A DNA stretch of 64,000 nt from Butyrivibrio sp. INlla18 (GTDB lineage: Bacteria > Bacillota > Clostridia > Lachnospirales > Lachnospiraceae): NCBI RefSeq assembly GCF_900103635.1, contig NZ_FMXK01000015.1, positions 32,515 to 96,514 on the forward strand, given 5' to 3'. The notes under the pieces are model-generated. The model worked only from the letters and a program-made list of their open reading frames with translations, ran no database searches and was not told the origin of the DNA. Shown here piece by piece: positions 36,232 through 43,467 of the stretch. Position numbers and translations under genes: made by a program. How positions within the stretch are numbered: the stretch's first letter is position 1; every line of letters begins with the position of its first letter.

Positions 36232-37941
36232 ATGAGAAAGCTAGGACTTATCAAAGCCATCCCTGACAAGTTCCCTGAAGATAATACGGCCCGGATCATC
36301 AAAGCGAGTGGAAAGAAGGTCTTAATGCTCATCCTCCCTGATTGGCAGGTCACAGGAAGAATGGAGAATGGAGTCATTCACTTCACTTGGGACGAAGGAT
36401 GGCTCACATATTATCCAAAGGGCGACTATTGGACCAGGGACATGCTCTCAACGATATATTTCAATTCATACGTCTCAAAGACAGGCCTTGATGAGGAGAG
36501 CCTTGAAGCTATCGGAAGCTTCTGCAATAGGTCATACCGCAATTTTGACACGATAGAGATGTATGAATCAGAGGTCAAGTTCAGAAAGAACATAAGAGCC
36601 GAGAACAATAAGCAGAAGCGCATAGACGACTTCATGAAGAATGTCCCGGCTCTCCCAAAGGATTTTAAGAGATTTTGCATCAGAAAGCTCGAAGAATCCG
36701 ATGAAAAGAAGGCCAACATCAAATTATGGCAGTCCTACACCTACACTCATAAGGTTAAGGGAATATTGTTCAATGAGGAGCGGTACATTGAGAGGATTTT
36801 CTCTGTGACGAACTTCAACGGAAGTATAACACGCATCACAGAACTGTGTAGGGCCTACATAAAGAAGCCCGGCGGAACGTGGCTCAGATGGTACTACGGC
36901 GAGATTTTCGGAAGGCATGGAAGAGCCCAGCACTTTTGGGACAAAAAGAGAGATTCCTGCGTGAATAACCTTCCTACAAGGCATTATGTGTATGACAACC
37001 TGGATTCACTAGGACTCCCCGAAGGCGAGAAGGACACATTAAGGCTCCTGGATGGAAGGTGCGATCCCTCATTCGTTCTCTACAAGCTCAGGAAGAATCC
37101 TCAGATTGAGTATATTGCTAAAAAGGGATGCCTTCGTATGGCAGCAGATCTCGTAGGCCGTTATAGTATAGCGCCTATCAAAGTCTCTAATGCGACCTAT
37201 GAAAGGCTTAAAAAGTTCAACGGAGGCATGGAGGCAAGAGAGCTCTTAGAAGTAGCTCCCAAGATATCAGACAAAAACCTTAAGGACTTCTGCAAGATCA
37301 AGAACCTTGCTAAGGCATCGACCATCATAGGCCTTGCTAAAGAGTACAACATCAATCACATATACACGCTCATGGAGAAGAGCGGAGGAATGACACTTCC
37401 GAACATTGGCCTATATCAGGACTATTTGAAGATGGCCGTAAGGCTTGGCATGAATCCTCATGATGAGATTGTCTATCGTAACAAGCGCTGGAAGGAATAT
37501 CACAATCGCTATGTTGAGGAGATTCACAAGGCAGAGCAGAAGAGCCAAAACAAATCAGACAACATCAAGTATAAGGGCATCAGCAAGGACTACAAACTCA
37601 ACACGGCTATCTTCGCCTGGGAGGATGACAGCTATCAGATCATCGTCCCGAAGAATGCATCAGACATCAACACAGAAGGCCGGCTCCAGCATCATTGCGT
37701 AGGCGCTCAGCCTCGGTACAAGGAGAAGATGTGCGCAAGGAGCACATTCATTGTATTCCTGCGAAAGAAGGAGAATCCAAAAGAGCCATATTACACGATA
37801 GAATGTGACCTCTCAAAGGTGATTCAGTTCTATGCAGCATATGACCGTCAGCCGGATAAAGAGAAGGTGCAGAAGGTCTTGAATAAGTGGATGAAGCAGG
37901 TAAAGAAGAACGTTAAGGAACTAAGTAAAGCAGTGGGGTAA
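36232..37941 (+). CDS. PcfJ-like protein
   Basis: 569 residues. ATG at 36232 is chosen (GGGAGG upstream) over an in-frame upstream ATG. The C-terminal PcfJ domain is recognisable: IIVPKNASDINTEGRLQHHC, then FIVFLRKKENPKEPYYTIEC and VIQFYAAYDRQP. PcfJ proteins are found in conjugative plasmids and Firmicute phages; function is unknown. It is one of the largest genes in the early module. Confidence 0.75.
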   Translation: MRKLGLIKAIPDKFPEDNTARIIKASGKKVLMLILPDWQVTGRMENGVIHFTWDEGWLTYYPKGDYWTRDMLSTIYFNSYVSKTGLDEESLEAIGSFCNRSYRNFDTIEMYESEVKFRKNIRAENNKQKRIDDFMKNVPALPKDFKRFCIRKLEESDEKKANIKLWQSYTYTHKVKGILFNEERYIERIFSVTNFNGSITRITELCRAYIKKPGGTWLRWYYGEIFGRHGRAQHFWDKKRDSCVNNLPTRHYVYDNLDSLGLPEGEKDTLRLLDGRCDPSFVLYKLRKNPQIEYIAKKGCLRMAADLVGRYSIAPIKVSNATYERLKKFNGGMEARELLEVAPKISDKNLKDFCKIKNLAKASTIIGLAKEYNINHIYTLMEKSGGMTLPNIGLYQDYLKMAVRLGMNPHDEIVYRNKRWKEYHNRYVEEIHKAEQKSQNKSDNIKYKGISKDYKLNTAIFAWEDDSYQIIVPKNASDINTEGRLQHHCVGAQPRYKEKMCARSTFIVFLRKKENPKEPYYTIECDLSKVIQFYAAYDRQPDKEKVQKVLNKWMKQVKKNVKELSKAVG

Positions 37942-37944
37942 TGT

Positions 37945-38040
37945 ATGAAAAAAGTATTGGAATGGGTGTTCGGGATCCTGGCAGCAGGATTCATGTTATG
38001 GATAGCATATGTCGCCTACAAGATAGGCATGGTCAGATAA
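37945..38040 (+). CDS. 31-residue single-pass membrane peptide
   Basis: Reads MKKVLEWVFGILAAG then FMLWIAYVAYKIGMVR; one membrane helix with basic ends. It fills the gap between the PcfJ-like gene and the next gene. No good RBS beyond GTGGGG, so moderate confidence. Confidence 0.45.
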   Translation: MKKVLEWVFGILAAGFMLWIAYVAYKIGMVR

Positions 38041-38050
38041 GGAGGGCCGT

Positions 38051-39217
38051 ATGGAAGAATATCATCAGATCACATTGGACGAGTGGAGCTCCTGGGTAGA
38101 AGACATCAGGAAGAAGCTCTCCGAGACAGCTCAGAATTTCGTCTACATCGGATATCGCTTAAAGCAGATCCGAGACTCCGGCAACTTCGGAGGAGCTTCA
38201 GACGTCTTTGAGTTTGCTCAGAAAGAGTATGGAATTTCAAAGAGCGCAGTCTCAAGATTCATCGCAATCAATGAGAAGTATTCAGAGGGTGGAAACTCAT
38301 TAGAGCTCAAGGAACAGTATAAAGGATTTTCAAGCTCAAAGCTGTCTGAGATGCTATCGCTCCCGGACTCTGAGTGCGAGCTCATCACAGAGGAGACGAC
38401 GGTTAAGCAGATCAGGGAGCTTAAGAGCTTTGACAGGCAGCAGCCGGACAACGTCGTGAGCATGTACGGAGACGAAGAAGACGAGAACAAGCCTTCTCCA
38501 TTGGAACTGTGCATTATCGACTACTTCAAGGATAAAAAGGACATGCTCAACAAAGTCATTGATCTTGAATATGTGCAACAGCACAAGGAAGCTGCAGAGG
38601 TTATGAACCCTTCAGGAAGCGCAAGCCACAGCAAAGGAATCTGTTTCATGTTCATGTATGACTACAACACAGGCATTAAGTACAGACTCCTTACAGAACC
38701 CCAGCCTTTGACAATGACCTGGGATAAGTTCCTTGAGACGACATATTGGATATACAGCAAGATCTATGAGGCAGGACAGGATGATGTTTGGTCAGAATAT
38801 TATAAAGCTGTTGCGACGTCGCAACAGGAAACACCGGACATTCCGATGAATAAACCCGAAGAAAGCGAGAAGGCAGCAGGCGTTAAGGAAGAAGATAAAC
38901 CTGAAGAGCCGATTATTCCCAAAGCTGAAGAGGAATCTGAAAAAGAAGAAAGTCCTGAAAGCACCGAGCTTCCTGAGGATGAAGAAGAGGGAAAACCCGA
39001 AAAGCCCGAAGAGCCTAAAGCTGATGACGCCCAGGAAGATGAAGAACCGGAGAAGGACGATAAAGACACCATTCATAATCAGGCAGCTTTCAGAAGCGCA
39101 AAGGATGCCCTTGTAAGAATCAATCAGGCTTTTGAAGAGGGCCAATATCATAGAGCAATGGACATGGCAGATGCTTTTAGTATGCATCTCGATATAGCAC
39201 TAAGGAGGACAGTATGA
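38051..39217 (+). CDS. DUF3102/ParB-like HTH protein with acidic tail
   Basis: 388 residues, strong RBS AAGGAGGG. The N-terminal domain (TAQNFVYIGYRLKQIRDSGN, EYGISKSAVSRFIAINEKYS) matches DUF3102-like phage DNA-binding proteins. A second folded domain (FMFMYDYNTGIKYRL) follows. The C-terminal third is an acidic Glu/Pro/Lys low-complexity region, then a short helix. It contains a copy of the 14-bp palindrome within its own coding sequence (38811-38824). Confidence 0.6.
   Translation: MEEYHQITLDEWSSWVEDIRKKLSETAQNFVYIGYRLKQIRDSGNFGGASDVFEFAQKEYGISKSAVSRFIAINEKYSEGGNSLELKEQYKGFSSSKLSEMLSLPDSECELITEETTVKQIRELKSFDRQQPDNVVSMYGDEEDENKPSPLELCIIDYFKDKKDMLNKVIDLEYVQQHKEAAEVMNPSGSASHSKGICFMFMYDYNTGIKYRLLTEPQPLTMTWDKFLETTYWIYSKIYEAGQDDVWSEYYKAVATSQQETPDIPMNKPEESEKAAGVKEEDKPEEPIIPKAEEESEKEESPESTELPEDEEEGKPEKPEEPKADDAQEDEEPEKDDKDTIHNQAAFRSAKDALVRINQAFEEGQYHRAMDMADAFSMHLDIALRRTV
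38810..38825. repeat. perfect palindrome, copy 2
   Basis: GTTGCGACGTCGCAAC, 16-bp perfect palindrome. 15 of 16 bases match the copy at 33258-33273. It lies within coding sequence (codons for V-A-T-S-Q). Confidence 0.6.
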
Positions 39218-39606
39218 AGAGAGAAGAAAACACGAACGAGACACCAACAACCACAGGGACATGCAAATTTTGCGGACAGTCAAGAACAATCAAGACCGTT
39301 GGGGAAGTCACCCAGCAGGAGGCCGACGAGATCGCTACAGACGAATGCGATTGCGAAGAGGCCAAGAAGCACCATAACAGAGAGTGCAAGATCAAGAAGG
39401 CGAATGAGTGGGCAAAGCTTCGCTTCGAGAACACTCCGAATGTCCTTCAGATCTTCTCAATAGCCTTTAGGGATGTCACAAATCATGACGTCGAGTCAGT
39501 GACCATCAAGGAGGGCGATTGGACTCATAAGGTATTCCTGAACAGTGACGGTTATTTGACAGTCAAATCCGGGAAGAAGGTAGACGAAGAGGTTGATTTC
39601 GCATGA
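39214..39606 (+). CDS. small zinc-finger-like phage protein
   Basis: 130 residues. Cys pairs in GTCKFCGQSRT and ATDECDCEEAKK could bind zinc. The rest is charged and ends in a beta-rich segment. ATGA overlap with the previous gene. Similar proteins are common in Firmicute phage replication modules. Confidence 0.6.
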   Translation: MKREENTNETPTTTGTCKFCGQSRTIKTVGEVTQQEADEIATDECDCEEAKKHHNRECKIKKANEWAKLRFENTPNVLQIFSIAFRDVTNHDVESVTIKEGDWTHKVFLNSDGYLTVKSGKKVDEEVDFA

Positions 39607-39944
39607 GCAAAAGGTCGAGAGCGTGTGATATATCGGACAAAGTGAGAAAAGAGGTTCATGCAAGGGACGGAGGCTGCATCTTTTGCAGGCTTGGCTATAT
39701 GCTGCCACCTGAGGATGAGTTCACAACTACAAGGAATACGCTTCAGATCATGCACTTTATCCCACGCTCTCAAGGTGGCCTTGGCATCCCGGAGAACTTA
39801 GCTCTTGGCTGTATATGGCATCACAACATGCTCGACAATGGAAATCTTGGACTTCACGATGACATGATGACCATATTCGAGGCTTACTTGAGAGCCAGGC
39901 ATGAAGGATGGGACAAGAACAAGTTGAGGTATAGCAAATGGTAA
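39603..39944 (+). CDS. HNH endonuclease, early region
   Basis: 113 residues. Zinc/HNH layout: RDGGCIFC, then LQIMHFIPRSQGGLGIPENL, then LGCIWHHNMLDNG. A second HNH gene lies beside the terminase (44155); this copy is in the early operon. Could be a homing or recombination-linked nuclease. Confidence 0.78.
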   Translation: MSKRSRACDISDKVRKEVHARDGGCIFCRLGYMLPPEDEFTTTRNTLQIMHFIPRSQGGLGIPENLALGCIWHHNMLDNGNLGLHDDMMTIFEAYLRARHEGWDKNKLRYSKW

Positions 39945-40090
39945 AGCGCAACAGAAAAACCGAAAGGAACAAGGAGATAGTCGCATATCGCAAAGCCGGG
40001 ATTCCATATAGGCTCATCGCAGAGCACTTTAAGATATCAATTATCAGAGTCCGGCAGATATGCGAAGTGTGGGAGGGACGAGAATGTTAA
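39938..40090 (+). CDS. 50-residue HTH protein
   Basis: MVKRNRKTERNKEIVAYRKA with GIPYRLIAEHFKISIIRVRQ reads as a sigma-70 region-4-like HTH. It overlaps both neighbours (39944 and 40084), typical of packed phage operons, and GAGGT precedes the start. Confidence 0.5.
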   Translation: MVKRNRKTERNKEIVAYRKAGIPYRLIAEHFKISIIRVRQICEVWEGREC

Positions 40091-40557
40091 TGGATAAAGA
40101 GACGATCATAAATCTGTACAAAGAGTCTATTGAAAAGGGAGATCCTGTCAAGCAGATCAAGAGCCTGGCCAAAGCGAACAACGTAAAAGCAACCTTCATC
40201 AAGAAAATATTATCGGATGCAGGACTTGAAGTGCCAGATCATATCCCAACAGGTCCCATGAAGAAAGATGCTTGTGAAATAGAAGCAGCAGATCCTGTTC
40301 CCGGGGAAATTGGTTACAAGGAGCGCAAGGCAGCAGTCATCAATGAAGACTTTGAAGAGGCGGTTCAGGACATGATCGCAAAAAGTGAAAGCGAGAACAA
40401 AGCAGCCGAAGAAAGACAGCTTCCTGTTCCTGATGCTGTCAGAGAATGTCTTATGGAAGGACTTGATAGGATAGACGCCGAGATTCAGGGGCATCAGAAG
40501 GCAATCACACAGCTTGAGAATAAATACCGGACTATTGCGTCATACATAGGGAATTAA
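40084..40557 (+). CDS. phage HTH/coiled-coil protein
   Basis: 157 residues. N-terminal helices (QIKSLAKANNVKATFIKKIL) resemble a small HTH; the C-terminus (ECLMEGLDRIDAEIQGHQKA, ITQLENKYRTI) is a coiled coil. ATG at 40084 chosen for GGGAGGG seven bases upstream. Function unknown. Confidence 0.5.
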   Translation: MLMDKETIINLYKESIEKGDPVKQIKSLAKANNVKATFIKKILSDAGLEVPDHIPTGPMKKDACEIEAADPVPGEIGYKERKAAVINEDFEEAVQDMIAKSESENKAAEERQLPVPDAVRECLMEGLDRIDAEIQGHQKAITQLENKYRTIASYIGN

Positions 40558-40608
40558 GACCTTTTGGCAGGAATTTATCACAGAATGAAAGCCATTGTCA
40601 TAGACTCA

Positions 40609-40626
40609 GCCCCGGGCCTCCGGGGC
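40609..40626 (+). other. intercistronic GC hairpin
   Basis: GCCCCGG-gcct-CCGGGGC, perfect 7-bp stem and four-base loop, just before an RBS; no T-run. May stabilise or partition the early mRNA. Confidence 0.6.
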
Positions 40627-40643
40627 AGGAAGGAGGAGATAAG

Positions 40644-40853
40644 TTGGGGAGGAAGTTCAAGGATATAAAGCATGAGATAAATAATGAATTTGACAATCTC
40701 CTGAATGACCATCATTACGGACATCTTGATTCTCACATCAGCTTCGCAGCTGTTAGGCCTCCATACGCATATACTTCCATATGCCCGGATCCACATTGGA
40801 GGGAGCCAGCTACTCCCGAAAGACTAATTGTAAAGCAGAGGGAGACGAGATGA
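40644..40853 (+). CDS. small phage protein, unknown
   Basis: 69 residues from TTG with AAGGAGGAG upstream. Acidic/His-rich N-terminal half (NNEFDNLLNDHHYGHLDSH), Pro-rich end. No recognised domain. It overlaps the next ORF by four bases. Confidence 0.45.
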   Translation: MGRKFKDIKHEINNEFDNLLNDHHYGHLDSHISFAAVRPPYAYTSICPDPHWREPATPERLIVKQRETR

Positions 40854-40975
40854 AAGAAGGACTTTTTATATTGTTGGGATTTCTGTTCGTTCTGAAGATG
40901 GCTATTGATTGGATTCAATTCAGAGACGAGCTGGAGGAGATGAGGGATGAAACAGAACAGGAGACGGAAGAATAA
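40850..40975 (+). CDS. 41-residue membrane peptide
   Basis: MKEGLFILLGFLFVLKMAID forms a membrane helix followed by an acidic tail (DELEEMRDETEQETEE). GGGAG precedes the ATG. Confidence 0.45.
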   Translation: MKEGLFILLGFLFVLKMAIDWIQFRDELEEMRDETEQETEE

Positions 40976-40981
40976 AGAGCG

Positions 40982-41143
40982 ATGACCATTACCGAGCAGC
41001 TGAACAAAATCGCAGATGAAGTGTGCGAGGACTATTGCAAATATCACGATGAAGCCTATATGAAATTCAAGGATCCCGATAAAGCGATGGAATGGCTCAG
41101 AGATACCTATTGTTTACATTGTCCTATATTCAAAAATATCTAA
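40982..41143 (+). CDS. 53-residue cysteine-containing phage protein
   Basis: Contains CEDYCKYH and CLHCPIF, a possible four-ligand zinc site. It ends 12 bases before the variable-protein gene and its stop overlaps that gene's RBS region (TAAAGGAGG). Confidence 0.5.
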   Translation: MTITEQLNKIADEVCEDYCKYHDEAYMKFKDPDKAMEWLRDTYCLHCPIFKNI

Positions 41144-41155
41144 AGGAGGCACAAG

Positions 41156-41743
41156 ATGCAGCTTAACGGAAAAATGAAATACACAATTGAAGAGTTCAAG
41201 GTCCAGGCAAAGGCCAGCACATTAAAAGTGGGCGACAGACTCATCACAGAAGACATTGCCGGGAAGGCAGTCTTTGAGGTAGCGGAGATCAGAAAGAAAT
41301 ATATCTACATGGTCAGAAGATACTGTCTTCCTGATGACTACGATCAGACACATGATGACCTCATGGACTTCCTCAACAATGAATATCTCGACACACTTCC
41401 TCAGGACCTTAAGAACATTATGGGGAAGCGAGAAGGCAGCAGGATATTTGTTCCGTGGTTTAAAGAAGTCTTTGGCGAGCGTGAGGACTGCGGATGGGCC
41501 GATCAGAGCAAAGGAAAGCAATGGAAGCTATTCAAGAAGGGTTACGGAAGAATAAGGCTTAATGCGAGCAAGAGAGGATGTTCAAGGTTTGTTTGGTTGG
41601 CTTCTCCGTATGTCAGCAACAGCACCTATTTCTGCATTGTCGGCACATCCGGCGCTCCGGGCGGCAGCTACGCCAGCAACTCTTATGGCGTGCTCCCCTG
41701 CTTCAAGGTCAATCGCAAGGCGATAGCCGAGCAATCAGCATAA
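41156..41743 (+). CDS. DGR variable protein 1 (remote target, C-type-lectin-like)
   Basis: 195 residues, strong AAAGGAGG. The N-terminal about 140 residues are unique to this gene (YTIEEFKVQAKASTLKVGDR, LMDFLNNEYLDTLPQDLKN). The C-terminal about 40 residues (FVWLASPYVSNSTYFC, GVLPCFKV) are the variable end of a DUF6273/C-type-lectin-like fold and hold VR1. Base changes from the template fall only on template A. There is no signal peptide or membrane helix. The gene lies in the early operon, about 18 kb from the RT and away from the tail genes. Function unknown; binding specificity is presumably what varies. Confidence 0.85.
   Translation: MQLNGKMKYTIEEFKVQAKASTLKVGDRLITEDIAGKAVFEVAEIRKKYIYMVRRYCLPDDYDQTHDDLMDFLNNEYLDTLPQDLKNIMGKREGSRIFVPWFKEVFGEREDCGWADQSKGKQWKLFKKGYGRIRLNASKRGCSRFVWLASPYVSNSTYFCIVGTSGAPGGSYASNSYGVLPCFKVNRKAIAEQSA
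41594..41705 (+). repeat. DGR variable repeat VR1
   Basis: 112 bases aligned without gaps to the template at 59971-60082. 14 mismatches, all at A in the template (13 in the variable core, e.g. AAC to GGC three times and AAT to TAT; plus TGA to TGC at the 3' end). The invariant ends TGGTTGGCTTCTCCG and GGCGTGCTCCCCTG are identical. Confidence 0.95.
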
Positions 41744-41745
41744 TC

Positions 41746-41767
41746 GACTGCTCATACTTGAGCAGTC
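41746..41767 (+). other. hairpin downstream of VR1
   Basis: GACTGCTC-atactt-GAGCAGTC, perfect 8-bp stem, six-base loop, three bases past the stop codon and about 40 past VR1. A matching structure follows VR2. Similar hairpins after VRs are needed for target recognition in the BPP-1 DGR. Confidence 0.75.
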
Positions 41768-41780
41768 AGAAGGAGAAAAT

Positions 41781-42050
41781 ATGAGCGAGACACTAGGCGA
41801 GAAGCTAAGAGCACAAGGCTTCAAGAATATTTACGCAGAAGGATATCCGCAAACAGAAGGGATTTATGAATGGATAAATGCTCACAAAGATGAAAATAAG
41901 ACCTACACTCTCAAAGGCGGTCCAAACGGAGTGCATGTGGGCGACTCAGGAGCGTGTGATTTATGTTGGTGGCGCACTCCGCCAAACTTCTGCCAGGAAG
42001 AATATTTAAGGAGAAGCGGATTAAAAAATGAGTTCGAAGTTCGAGTGTAA
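41781..42050 (+). CDS. small phage protein after variable protein 1
   Basis: 89 residues, AGAAGGAG upstream. Contains CDLCWWRTPPNFC, a possible metal site, and GGPNGVHVGDSGA. No family recognised. Position just behind the variable gene makes a functional link possible. Confidence 0.5.
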   Translation: MSETLGEKLRAQGFKNIYAEGYPQTEGIYEWINAHKDENKTYTLKGGPNGVHVGDSGACDLCWWRTPPNFCQEEYLRRSGLKNEFEVRV

Positions 42051-42054
42051 AGGC

Positions 42055-42076
42055 TGCTCCTCAAATCTGAGGAGCA
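42055..42076 (+). other. intercistronic hairpin
   Basis: TGCTCCTCA-aatc-TGAGGAGCA, perfect 9-bp stem with a four-base loop, five bases after a stop codon. It shares position with the post-VR1 hairpin but not the loop. Confidence 0.6.
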
Positions 42077-42087
42077 AAGGAGGAGAC

Positions 42088-42243
42088 ATGGATATAACAT
42101 TATTCAGCAGTAAAAGGTTCGAGATATATCTGAGCACGCTTCAGATCGGAGTAGGACTGCATTATGTCCCGGAGTATAAGACATTGCATCTCGACGTGAT
42201 TGTCTTTGAGTTCACTTTGTATCTCGGGAAGTTAGGAGAATGA
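42088..42243 (+). CDS. 51-residue phage protein
   Basis: MDITLFSSKRFEIYLSTLQI then beta-rich GVGLHYVPEYKTLHLDVIVF. ATG at 42088 follows AAAGGAGGAG. Its second half has the same alternating pattern as the next small protein at 42351 (IEN...IANFNFAIGI). Unknown function. Confidence 0.45.
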   Translation: MDITLFSSKRFEIYLSTLQIGVGLHYVPEYKTLHLDVIVFEFTLYLGKLGE

Positions 42244-42246
42244 GAA

Positions 42247-42354
42247 ATGTTTTGGATTGGTTTAGTTAGCGGTTTCATTGTAGGAGGAACAATAGGATAT
42301 GTGCTGGCTGCCTTGATGGTGGCCAACGCCAAAAGAGATGGGAGACGGTCATGA
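42247..42354 (+). CDS. 35-residue membrane peptide
   Basis: MFWIGLVSGFIVGGTIGYVL AALMV: one hydrophobic helix with a Gly zipper, basic end NAKRDGRRS. RBS AGGAG upstream; ATGA overlap with the next gene. Confidence 0.5.
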   Translation: MFWIGLVSGFIVGGTIGYVLAALMVANAKRDGRRS

Positions 42355-42539
42355 GCAACGGATTTAGATGGGGCTGCATATACGGCTCATATTCAACCTC
42401 AGGAGACTCAATCCTGGGATTCGAGATCGGATTCATGAACATAGAGAATCTAAACGGAGGATCAGCAGACACATTCACAATAGCCATCATGATTGCGAAC
42501 TTCAACTTTGCGATAGGAATAATACTCAGAGAACATTAA
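42351..42539 (+). CDS. 62-residue phage protein
   Basis: Starts in the stop of the previous gene (ATGA). Alternating polar/hydrophobic residues suggest a small beta structure: GCIYGSYSTSGDSILGFEIG, ending FNFAIGIILREH. Similar in style to the protein at 42088. Unknown. Confidence 0.45.
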   Translation: MSNGFRWGCIYGSYSTSGDSILGFEIGFMNIENLNGGSADTFTIAIMIANFNFAIGIILREH

Positions 42540-42552
42540 GGAGGAGATATCA

Positions 42553-42873
42553 GTGGGAACAATTATCATCACATGCTTTGCTATCGTCGGAGCAACCATT
42601 ATCACAGTCGTAATCACTAAAGAGATTACACATTGCATTGGCGAAATCAAGAGGGAAGAAATAGAAAGCAATAGGCAGGTCGCTGATAAAGCGATGAGCA
42701 ATGAAGTTGTAAGAGTGAAGATCCACGACATTGAGACTGAGCTTCCCTGGAGAACCGAAAAAGAAATAAAACAATCTGATGGAGAAGAAGCTCTCAAGTG
42801 GTATAAAAAGGGATTCCAAGATGGAAGTGAGAGAATAAAAGAAGAAGCCAAAAGGATATTATCAAGAGCATGA
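42553..42873 (+). CDS. membrane-anchored small phage protein
   Basis: 106 residues, GTG start after AAGGAGGAG. N-terminal helix IIITCFAIVGATIITVVI, then charged helical body (KEEAKRILSRA end). Unknown function. Confidence 0.5.
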   Translation: MGTIIITCFAIVGATIITVVITKEITHCIGEIKREEIESNRQVADKAMSNEVVRVKIHDIETELPWRTEKEIKQSDGEEALKWYKKGFQDGSERIKEEAKRILSRA

Positions 42874-42888
42874 ACAAAGGAGGGGAAG

Positions 42889-43332
42889 ATGGGGAGCTTT
42901 AAAACTGTCTCAGATGTTAAGGACTTCTTCAGGGAGATCCGCAAGGAACAGTCAGAAATATATCACCTTGAGAAGATGATTCACGAGCTGGAGCTGTCAC
43001 TACTCCCGAAAGGAATAGCTTATGATAGAGACAGAGTGCAGTCATCACCCAGGGACAATATGTCAGAGGTAGCTGCCAAGGCAGCAGGCTACAGCAAGGA
43101 ACTTAATAAGACTCTCTCAAAGCTTATCGACAGAAAGAAGAAGGCCGAGAAGCTTCTCTCGAGGTTAGACAATCCGGATGAAAGAACAATCCTCAGGATC
43201 TACTACATGGAGACAAACAATGGATTTCTCTACAGATGGGACGATGTAGCTTATCACATGGGCTACGAGAAGAGACACATTCTAAGAATGCATGGCAATG
43301 CTCTCAACTCAATCTTAAAAAGTTGTCACTAA
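42889..43332 (+). CDS. DUF1492/ArpU-like late regulator
   Basis: 147 residues. N-terminal coiled coil, C-terminal sigma-70 region-4-like HTH: ERTILRIYYMETNNG and RWDDVAYHMGYEKRHILRMH. Such proteins sit at the end of the early operon and activate late genes in Firmicute phages. The position just before the packaging module fits. Confidence 0.72.
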   Translation: MGSFKTVSDVKDFFREIRKEQSEIYHLEKMIHELELSLLPKGIAYDRDRVQSSPRDNMSEVAAKAAGYSKELNKTLSKLIDRKKKAEKLLSRLDNPDERTILRIYYMETNNGFLYRWDDVAYHMGYEKRHILRMHGNALNSILKSCH

Positions 43333-43424
43333 ATGTCACTTGAGTTCATGATACTATGATATTGAGCAAAGCATGTGAAGATACAAAGCCATACAGACGT
43401 AACCTCGTAGAATGAAAAGGCAGG

Positions 43425-43452
43425 AGCCATCGACTAGAAGTCGGTGGCTTTT
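43425..43452 (+). terminator. terminator at the end of the early operon
   Basis: AGCCATCGAC-tagaa-GTCGGTGGCT then TTT. It lies in the 135-base gap between the regulator and the next gene and separates early from late transcription units. Confidence 0.65.
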
Positions 43453-43467
43453 GTTGTGGGAGTATGA

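Noticed and set aside
37460..37702. Alternative-frame 80-residue ORF inside the PcfJ gene
   Set aside because: Arg/Ser-rich shadow frame of a clear PcfJ domain without RBS.
41746..41767. Post-VR1 hairpin as a simple terminator
   Set aside because: No T-run follows and the next RBS lies four bases downstream, so transcription must continue through it.
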